A stretch of 11,237 bases of DNA from Flavobacterium sp. (lineage in GTDB: Bacteria > Bacteroidota > Bacteroidia > Flavobacteriales > Flavobacteriaceae), in the NCBI GenBank assembly GCA_024642295.1, contig JAHEBK010000025.1, positions 1 through 11,237 on the forward strand, read 5' to 3'. Numbering within the stretch: the first letter of the stretch is position 1; each line of letters starts with the position of its first letter. Below, one piece after another: positions 5,281 to 11,237 of this stretch. Both the position numbers and the translations under genes were made by a program. The notes beneath the pieces were generated by a model. It was not told where the DNA came from and did no database searches. It worked only from the letters and a program-made list of their open reading frames with translations.

Positions 5281-6711
5281 ATGTATCTAAATATACCCGA
5301 ATCTATAACGATTATTTTAGAATTCATATTTTATATTTTTGCCTTTTCCGCAATACTATCTTATATCGTATTAGCTGTAATTTCAGGATTTGAAACCGTA
5401 AATTACATGAAAAAAAATAGCTTTGTGAATTACAAAGAAATTTTATCTTCATCCATTTCACCTTCTATATCCATTATAGCACCTGCCTATAACGAAACTT
5501 TGAATATTGTAGAAAACGTACGCTCTTTACTATCCAATCACTATGTAAATTATGATGTAATTATCGTAAATGATGGAAGTAAAGATGATAGTTTAGAAAA
5601 ACTTATCAAGGCTTATGATTTAGTGAAAGTCGATTATTTAATCAATCAACAAATCCCAACTAAACCTTTACGTGGAGGTATTTTCAAATCAACTAATCCT
5701 GCTTTTGAAAAACTAATTGTAGTCGATAAAGAAAATGGTGGAAAAGCAGATGCTTTAAATACAGGACTTAATATTAGTAAAAATAAATATGTTGCATGTA
5801 TAGATGTTGATTGTTTACTACTTGAAGAGGCATTACAAAAAATGATTAAACCCTTTTTAGAATCAACAGATGAAAAAGTAATTGCCGCAGGTGGTGTGAT
5901 TCGTATTGCTAATTCTTGCGAAATCAAAGACGGGAAACTAATAGATGTTAACTTACCGAAAAACAAGATTGTAAGAGGCCAAATTTTAGAGTATCTAAGA
6001 GCTTTTTTACTAGGAAGAATGGCATGGAGTAAACTTAATGGTTTATTGGTAATTTCAGGTGCTTTTGGATTATTTGATAAAAAAACTGCTATTGAAGTAG
6101 GTGGATATGACACTAAAACGGTAGGTGAAGATATGGAAATCATCGTAAGGATGAGACGATATATGGAAGAGCAAAAAGTAAAATACAGAGTCGCTTACAT
6201 TCCAGATCCTCTTTGTTGGACTGAAGCTCCAGATAGCTACAAAATTTTCATTTCTCAAAGAAACAGATGGACTCGAGGAACAATTGAAACTTTAAAAAAG
6301 CATAGAAAAATTGGTTTTAACTCTAAATACAATTCTTTAGGAACAATCAGTTATCCTTATTGGTTAATCTTTGAGCGAATTGCCCCTATTATTGAAGTTG
6401 CTGGGCTGTTTTATTTCTTATTTTTAATCCTAAACCATAATGTAAAATGGGATTATGCACTTGCCTTTTTACTTTTAGCCTATTTATTCACGGTATTTTT
6501 CTCTATCGTTACTATTATAACCGAAGAACTTACTTACCACCAATACAAGAAAAAAGGTATTGGTTTACAACTAATTAAAACCGCTTTACTTGAACCATTT
6601 ATCAATCATCCATTCATTTTATATGCCGCAGTAAAAGGTAATTTTGATTATTACTTTAATAAAAAAATAAAATGGGGTGAAATGACTAGAAAAGGAATGA
6701 CAAATAACTAA
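5281..6711 (+). CDS. Processive-type family 2 glycosyltransferase (inner-membrane glycan synthase)
   Basis: The 476-residue protein has an N-terminal membrane segment (about 12-37), a cytoplasmic GT2 domain (about 62-335) and C-terminal membrane segments (about 358-385, 392-416 and possibly 432-452). Nucleotide-sugar binding motifs are SIIAPAYNE (64-72), NDGS with Asp98, KENGGKADALN (150-160) and the DVD metal site Asp175/Asp177. The catalytic base region is GED (Glu283-Asp284), and QRNRW at 326-330 is the hallmark of processive synthases such as cellulose, hyaluronan and poly-GlcNAc synthases. It should polymerise a sugar at the cytoplasmic face and pass the chain across the membrane. The sugar cannot be read from the sequence. 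GT2 plus YaiO-type barrel recalls the E. coli yaiP/yaiO neighbourhood. The start lies 2 bp after the HEAT gene stop, so translation is probably coupled. Confidence 0.9.
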   Translation: MYLNIPESITIILEFIFYIFAFSAILSYIVLAVISGFETVNYMKKNSFVNYKEILSSSISPSISIIAPAYNETLNIVENVRSLLSNHYVNYDVIIVNDGSKDDSLEKLIKAYDLVKVDYLINQQIPTKPLRGGIFKSTNPAFEKLIVVDKENGGKADALNTGLNISKNKYVACIDVDCLLLEEALQKMIKPFLESTDEKVIAAGGVIRIANSCEIKDGKLIDVNLPKNKIVRGQILEYLRAFLLGRMAWSKLNGLLVISGAFGLFDKKTAIEVGGYDTKTVGEDMEIIVRMRRYMEEQKVKYRVAYIPDPLCWTEAPDSYKIFISQRNRWTRGTIETLKKHRKIGFNSKYNSLGTISYPYWLIFERIAPIIEVAGLFYFLFLILNHNVKWDYALAFLLLAYLFTVFFSIVTIITEELTYHQYKKKGIGLQLIKTALLEPFINHPFILYAAVKGNFDYYFNKKIKWGEMTRKGMTNN

Positions 6712-6740
6712 ATTGCCGAAAAATTTATAATAGTAAAAGC

Positions 6741-9164
6741 ATGAAAATTAAAGACCAACTAAAAAATAGTTTCTCTTACCTATATCTTAGCCTTTCATTA
6801 ATTCTTACTTTTTGGCTAATTAGTTTTTTTGAAATCATTTCAAAATCAATAAACGGGATTCATCTTGATAATATCGTTGTTGCAATCCTATTCAAATTGA
6901 TGAATGACTTTTGGACAGGACTGATTATCTCATTATTATTTTATCCTCTATTTTTAGTTTTAGGATATGCAAAAAAGCCATGGGATAGTATTGCAATTAA
7001 AGTTCTTTTCTCATTACTAGTAATTGGTCAGTTTGCTTTAACAAAATATCATTTGACTACATTAGTCAATCTAGGGGCTGATTTCTTAGGCTATTCTATT
7101 GATGATATGTTCACAACTGTAACAGCTTCAGAATCATTATCCATCATTTATTTCATCCCTTTTATTATTTTTCCCTTACTTTATATAGGGATTCATAAAA
7201 CAATTTCAAGTAGAATAACAACTAAACCTGCTTGTATTATTTTAGGAAGTCTAACCCTAATCTGTATTGGATTAAAAGCAATGGTTTCTGATTTTTCAGA
7301 TACCAATTATCAAAATAAACTGGCCTTTTTCACCACTGATATCATTCGTTTTCAAACCGATAAGAACGCATTCAATGCCGACAATTTAACTTATAAAAAC
7401 GAATACCCATTAGTAAAGTCATTTGACGCAACGCCTGATGTGTTGGCACCTTTCTTCGAAATCAAAGAGGAGAAACCAAACATTGTAATGATTATAGTCG
7501 AAGGTTTAGGGAATGAATTCATTGGGAAAAATGAATACCGTGGTTTTACCCCTTATTTGGATTCTTTGATTCCAAAATCACTGTACTGGGAAAATTTCGT
7601 TAGTAATGCTGGACGTACCTTTGGTGCATTGCCTTCTATTTTAGGATCTTTGCCTTATGGCGAAAAAGGATTTCTTGAAATGAATCCGTTGCCATCACAT
7701 ATCTCTTTAGTTAGTATTTTAAAAGCTAATGATTACACCACTTCTTTTTATTGTGGTGATGAATCTAGTTTTGACCGTAAAATTAACTTCCTAGAATACA
7801 ACGGTATAGACAATGTTATTGATATCAATAAATTTGGTCCTGGTTACGAAAAAACCAAAGAAAACTCTGGTGGTTTTACTTGGGGATATCCTGATGGAGA
7901 AATTTTCAAAAAAACACTTTCAGAATTAGACGGAAAAAAAGCACCTAGATTAGATATTGTAATGACATTAACCAATCATGAACCTTTTGATTTTCCTGCC
8001 AAAAAAGAATATTTAAAAAAGGTGGATAGTATCATGAATAGCAATAAAACCTTGGCGGTATCAAAATCTGAGGTTGCCACTTATAAAGACATTTTTGCTT
8101 GTTTGCTATACACGGATCATTCTATCAAAAAATTCATGGAATCGTATTCAAAAAGACCTGAATACAAGAACACCATCTTTGTAATTACAGGAGACCACCG
8201 TTTGATTCCTATAGCTCAAAAAGACAAATTGTGTCGTTTTCATGTGCCATTGTACATGTACAGCCCGTTGTTGAAAAAACCACAAAGCTTTAAATCGGTG
8301 TCTTCTCATTGGGATATTGCTCCTAGTTTAATGTCGTTTTTAATGAATAATTACAAAATGAACAAAATGGAGAAAACCACTTGGATGAGTACTGGTTTAG
8401 ATACCGTAAAAAAATTCAGAAACATACACACGATTCCTATCATGCAAAATAAGGGAAGTATTAATGAATTGATTTACAAAGACTATTTATACTCAAACGG
8501 AGATTTATTTAAAATTGATGAGAATTTTTCTATATCAAAAATCAATGATCCTGAAATGATGAAAGTCGTTGAAGATACTTTAACAGAATCAAAAAAACTA
8601 AATGCTTATTTGACTCAAAAGAATAAAATTATTCCTAATGCCATCAACATCTATACAAAACCTGCTTTTCAATTTTCTAAAGAGGATTTAGCAACTATTA
8701 AAAAATTGACGAAAGGACTGACCTATGACGAAACTTTTTTCTTAGCGCGTGACTATGCTTTTAATAAAGAACGAGATAAAGCACGATTGCTTTGTAACTA
8801 TATTTTGAATGAATTCCCAAATTATGCCGATGTGCGAACACTGAAAGGCAGAACATTAGCTTGGGACAAAAACTATAAAAAAGCAGAAAGCGAGTTACTT
8901 GAAGTAGTCAAAAGAACACCTTATTATAATGATAGTTACCTTGCTTTAATGGATTTATACTGGTGGTCTAATCAAGACCCAAAAGGAATTTCAATTGCTA
9001 AAAAAGGGTTGAAAAACAAAGTAGACAATCCAGAATTAGGCGTAAAATTAGCGCAAGCGTATAAGAGAACCAATAATATTGAAATGGCAACTGTAACGAT
9101 TGACAGTGTGCTTAAAAAGCATCCCGGAAACAAAGAATTTGTAAAAATTAAAAAAGCTTTGTAA
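6741..9164 (+). CDS. LTA synthase/OpgB-like phosphoglycerol transferase (alkaline phosphatase/sulfatase fold) with C-terminal TPR tail
   Basis: The 807-residue protein has about five N-terminal membrane segments (12-33, 57-77, 86-105, 133-152, 164-183), then a periplasmic sulfatase-fold domain (about 246-535). Metal and catalytic residues correspond to those of lipoteichoic acid synthase: Glu254 (VEGLGNEF), nucleophile Thr293 (NAGRTFGALPS), His413 (TNHEPF), Asp485-His486 (ITGDHR) and His501 (FHVPLY). The family moves phosphoglycerol from phosphatidylglycerol, either to make LTA or, as in OpgB, to decorate periplasmic glucans. In a Gram-negative glycan operon, decoration of the product of the upstream synthase is the better guess. 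Residues about 660-800 form a TPR tail, unusual for LTA synthases, which aligns to the TPR domain of the next gene. The next start is 1 bp after this stop. The acceptor is unknown, and other phospho- or sulfo-group chemistry is possible. Confidence 0.85.
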   Translation: MKIKDQLKNSFSYLYLSLSLILTFWLISFFEIISKSINGIHLDNIVVAILFKLMNDFWTGLIISLLFYPLFLVLGYAKKPWDSIAIKVLFSLLVIGQFALTKYHLTTLVNLGADFLGYSIDDMFTTVTASESLSIIYFIPFIIFPLLYIGIHKTISSRITTKPACIILGSLTLICIGLKAMVSDFSDTNYQNKLAFFTTDIIRFQTDKNAFNADNLTYKNEYPLVKSFDATPDVLAPFFEIKEEKPNIVMIIVEGLGNEFIGKNEYRGFTPYLDSLIPKSLYWENFVSNAGRTFGALPSILGSLPYGEKGFLEMNPLPSHISLVSILKANDYTTSFYCGDESSFDRKINFLEYNGIDNVIDINKFGPGYEKTKENSGGFTWGYPDGEIFKKTLSELDGKKAPRLDIVMTLTNHEPFDFPAKKEYLKKVDSIMNSNKTLAVSKSEVATYKDIFACLLYTDHSIKKFMESYSKRPEYKNTIFVITGDHRLIPIAQKDKLCRFHVPLYMYSPLLKKPQSFKSVSSHWDIAPSLMSFLMNNYKMNKMEKTTWMSTGLDTVKKFRNIHTIPIMQNKGSINELIYKDYLYSNGDLFKIDENFSISKINDPEMMKVVEDTLTESKKLNAYLTQKNKIIPNAINIYTKPAFQFSKEDLATIKKLTKGLTYDETFFLARDYAFNKERDKARLLCNYILNEFPNYADVRTLKGRTLAWDKNYKKAESELLEVVKRTPYYNDSYLALMDLYWWSNQDPKGISIAKKGLKNKVDNPELGVKLAQAYKRTNNIEMATVTIDSVLKKHPGNKEFVKIKKAL

Positions 9165-9165
9165 A

Positions 9166-10431
9166 ATGATTTTAAAATTAATCCCAAAAATAGCAATCCT
9201 TATTGGTTTTACCGCTGGAATTCAATTGCATGCGCAACAACCCGTATATAATGGAAATCCAGACACTTCCTTTGAAACTGCTCGTAAACTAGCTTTTAAC
9301 GACCAGCGCAAACAAGCTCAGGATACATTAGTAAACATTTTGACTAAATACCCAAACTATAGTGATATCCGAACTTTTTTGGCAACTACTTATTCATGGG
9401 ATGGTGATTATAAAAAAGCGCGTAAAGAATTTACCTATGTTATTCAAAATGATGCAAAAAACAAAGAAAACTGGATTGCTGCCATCAAAAACGAGTCATG
9501 GAGTAATTCCTATTATGATGCCATAACCATGGCTAACAATGCTTTAAAAGTTTTTCCAGAGGATTCTGAAATCTTGTTATTGAAAGCAAGTTCACTTGAA
9601 AACACCAAAAAACCAATAGAAGCATCTAAAATTGTTGAAGCAATCCTCTCCAAAAAACCTGATGACACCAAAGCATTGGAATACAAAACAAGTCTAGACC
9701 AAAGCTTACGTAAAAATTCAATAGGAATACGTTCTGCAGTTGATATTTATTCAGAAGTCTTTGATCCAATGCAATTACATACTCTTAATTATACCCGACT
9801 GACCCCATACGGAAGCATCATTACAAAGTTGAATTTCAACAGACGATTTAACGAAAACGGAACCCAATTTGAAGTGGATTTATACCCAAAAATTGCAAAA
9901 GGGCTTTATGCCTACCTGAATTTTGGAGTAGCAGACTCTTTCTTGTTTCCAGACATTCGTTATGGAGCCGAATTACACAAATCTTTACCCTATAGTTTAG
10001 AGGTTTCCGCAGGTTTTAGAGCTTTGCAATATGACAGTACTACATTGATTTATACAGGATCATTAGGTTGGTACACAGGAAACAGTTATTGGTCTTTGCG
10101 GCCGTATTTAACACCTGGTGATGGTGGCTTGAGTACTTCGGGCTTACTCAATTACCGTCGTTATCGTTCTAATGCCGATAATTATTGGTCTACTTCTTTC
10201 AGTATGGGATTCTCTCCTGAAATTTACCAATTCAAAGTAGAAAATAACGAAGACACAATCATTAACTTGCAATCTCAACGATTCAATTTGAGTTATTTTT
10301 TCACCACTCACCATAACAAAAACGCCTGGGGAGCACAGTTTGACCTTACTCATCAAGAAATTAGTTACGATCCTGGAAGCTATTTTTGGATTTATTCCTT
10401 TACGCTTTCTTGGGATATGAGGTTTAAGTAA
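9166..10431 (+). CDS. YaiO-family outer-membrane beta-barrel protein with periplasmic TPR domain
   Basis: The 421-residue protein begins with a Sec signal peptide (about 1-23, cleavage near LHA-QQ), followed by TPR-like helices (about 33-180). The C-terminal part (about 186-421) is rich in alternating aromatic strands (LNYTRLTPYGS, SYWSLRPYL, SFTLSWDMRF) and ends in RFK, consistent with an outer-membrane barrel of the YaiO type. The TPR-plus-barrel plan recalls PgaA and BcsC, the export porins for poly-GlcNAc and cellulose, although this barrel is shorter. It probably exports or anchors the glycan made by the synthase two genes upstream. The ATG lies 1 bp after the preceding stop, so it is translationally coupled, and the signal peptide supports that start. 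It is the last gene of the operon. No clear terminator was found in the 116 bp that follow. Confidence 0.85.
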   Translation: MILKLIPKIAILIGFTAGIQLHAQQPVYNGNPDTSFETARKLAFNDQRKQAQDTLVNILTKYPNYSDIRTFLATTYSWDGDYKKARKEFTYVIQNDAKNKENWIAAIKNESWSNSYYDAITMANNALKVFPEDSEILLLKASSLENTKKPIEASKIVEAILSKKPDDTKALEYKTSLDQSLRKNSIGIRSAVDIYSEVFDPMQLHTLNYTRLTPYGSIITKLNFNRRFNENGTQFEVDLYPKIAKGLYAYLNFGVADSFLFPDIRYGAELHKSLPYSLEVSAGFRALQYDSTTLIYTGSLGWYTGNSYWSLRPYLTPGDGGLSTSGLLNYRRYRSNADNYWSTSFSMGFSPEIYQFKVENNEDTIINLQSQRFNLSYFFTTHHNKNAWGAQFDLTHQEISYDPGSYFWIYSFTLSWDMRFK

Positions 10432-10522
10432 TATTGAATTTATAACTAGTGGTTTTGAAGTCATTAAATTGATTGTTTCTAAACTCATACTATACCCAAT
10501 GCTAGTATCCTTATAAAAAGCG

Positions 10523-10530
10523 TATCTTTG
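10523..10530 (+). promoter_or_regulatory. Candidate -7 promoter box of the RNA helicase gene
   Basis: TATCTTTG matches the Bacteroidetes TAnnTTTG consensus exactly and lies 17 bases before the ATG at 10548, so the leader would be short. A small inverted repeat, CGTAT (10521-10525) and ATACG (10539-10543), flanks the start site region. No clear -33 TTG was seen. Confidence 0.55.
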
Positions 10531-10547
10531 CACAAAATATACGTTTT

Positions 10548-11237
10548 ATGAGCACTTTTGAGCAATTTAATCTCCCAAAATCAGTACAAAAAGCCATTGA
10601 TGATTTGGGATTTGAAACCCCTACTCCCATTCAAGAAAAGTCATTTTCAGTAATCATGTCCGGACGTGATATGATGGGAATTGCACAAACAGGAACAGGT
10701 AAAACTTTTGCCTATTTATTGCCGTTATTAAAACTGTATAAATTCACTCCTGGACATACTCCAAAAATTGTAATCCTTGTCCCTACCCGCGAATTAGTAG
10801 TACAAGTGGTTGATGAAGTTGAAAAATTAACCCAATATATGTCGGTTAGAACTATCGGTATTTTTGGTGGGGTGAATATCAACACTCAAAAAACTACCGT
10901 ATATCAAGGATGTGACATCTTAGTGGGAACTCCTGGAAGAATAATGGATTTAACATTAGATAATGTGATCCGTTTTGAAGAAATGCAAAAATTAGTCATT
11001 GATGAGTTTGACGAAATGCTGAATTTAGGTTTCCGCACACAACTCACCGCCATCTTAGCTATGATGCCTAAAAAACGTCAAAACATTTTGTTCTCGGCAA
11101 CTATGACCGATGAAGTCGATGCCGTTTTGAACGATTACTTTGATTATCCTGAAGAGGTAACTTTATCTCCTTCGGGAACACCACTAGAGAATATTAAACA
11201 GATTACCTATAATGTTCCCAACTTCAACACCAAAATC
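10548..11237 (+). CDS. DEAD-box ATP-dependent RNA helicase, 3'-truncated by window edge
   Basis: An open frame from ATG 10548 runs 230 codons to the end of the window without a stop. The first RecA-like domain is complete. It has the Q motif (Phe4, TPIQ at 26-29), Walker A AQTGTGKT at 46-53, motif Ia PTREL at 79-83, TPGR at 128-131, motif II at 152-155 and SAT at 183-185. The helicase C domain lies beyond the window. Motif II reads DEFD instead of DEAD. The two acidic catalytic residues are kept, so ATPase activity is expected. These enzymes unwind short RNA duplexes in ribosome assembly, mRNA decay or cold adaptation. Which subfamily it belongs to cannot be decided without the C-terminus. 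It has its own promoter and is probably not part of the preceding operon. Confidence 0.93.
   Translation, partial: MSTFEQFNLPKSVQKAIDDLGFETPTPIQEKSFSVIMSGRDMMGIAQTGTGKTFAYLLPLLKLYKFTPGHTPKIVILVPTRELVVQVVDEVEKLTQYMSVRTIGIFGGVNINTQKTTVYQGCDILVGTPGRIMDLTLDNVIRFEEMQKLVIDEFDEMLNLGFRTQLTAILAMMPKKRQNILFSATMTDEVDAVLNDYFDYPEEVTLSPSGTPLENIKQITYNVPNFNTKI

Noticed and set aside
5646..6143. 165-codon minus-strand frame opposite the glycosyltransferase gene
   Set aside because: It lies wholly antisense inside a gene with clear GT2 motifs, is Ser/Pro/Leu/Ile-rich as expected from complementary AT-rich coding sequence, and shows no recognisable domain.
6070..6258. 62-codon minus-strand frame opposite the glycosyltransferase gene
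   Set aside because: Short antisense frame over the conserved GED region, with no domain or start signal.
8972..9196. 74-codon minus-strand frame across the junction of the last two operon genes
   Set aside because: Hydrophobic only because it is complementary to Lys/Asn-rich TPR coding sequence. It is antisense to two well supported genes.
10144..10533. 129-codon minus-strand frame opposite the barrel gene end
   Set aside because: Antisense to beta-strand coding sequence, no family features, and it begins inside the helicase promoter.
10432..10547. Search for a terminator after the envelope operon
   Set aside because: No stem of useful length followed by a T-run was found, so readthrough into the helicase gene cannot be excluded and no terminator is claimed.

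Overview
The window looks like chromosomal DNA of a member of the Flavobacteriaceae, probably Flavobacterium or a close relative. The sequence is strongly AT-rich. Several genes are preceded by exact copies of the Bacteroidetes -7 promoter box TAnnTTTG, there are no Shine-Dalgarno sequences, and the protein types (lipoprotein with a short Cys-Ser-Ser-Asp start, MipB/TalC transaldolase, YaiO-type barrel) fit that group. No tRNA, rRNA, CRISPR array or insertion sequence was seen.

Layout. Bases 1-645 (+) hold the 3' end of a transglutaminase-like gene that enters from the left. It converges on a transaldolase gene (935-1591, -), and a strong bidirectional hairpin terminator lies between them. 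A short-chain dehydrogenase (1696-2499, -) follows. A 402-bp gap then contains a terminator and a possible 21-residue cationic peptide gene. Next is a CAP/SCP-domain lipoprotein (2902-3411, -). A 381-bp divergent regulatory region (3412-3792) separates it from a tight five-gene plus-strand operon. The last feature is the 5' part of a DEAD-box RNA helicase (10548 to the window edge) with its own promoter.

The operon (3793-10431) is the most interesting part. In order it encodes a single-domain response regulator, a membrane-anchored HEAT-repeat protein, a processive-type family 2 glycosyltransferase with membrane segments at both ends, an LTA-synthase/OpgB-type phosphoglycerol transferase with a C-terminal TPR tail, and a YaiO-type outer-membrane beta-barrel with an N-terminal periplasmic TPR domain. 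Gaps between genes are 19, 2, 29 and 1 bp. The likely reading is a trans-envelope system that makes a glycan at the inner membrane, may decorate it with phosphoglycerol in the periplasm, and hands it to an outer-membrane barrel. The first two genes would be the signalling and regulatory input.

Two sequence-level observations support special attention. The TPR tail of the phosphoglycerol transferase aligns without gaps to the TPR domain of the neighbouring barrel protein, so the two envelope layers carry paralogous modules. The divergent promoter region carries four ATCGAT palindromes in two pairs, each pair spaced exactly 21 bp, plus three T6 tracts spaced exactly 20 bp. This looks like operator sites and curved DNA. 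The polymer, substrate and regulator remain unknown from sequence alone.
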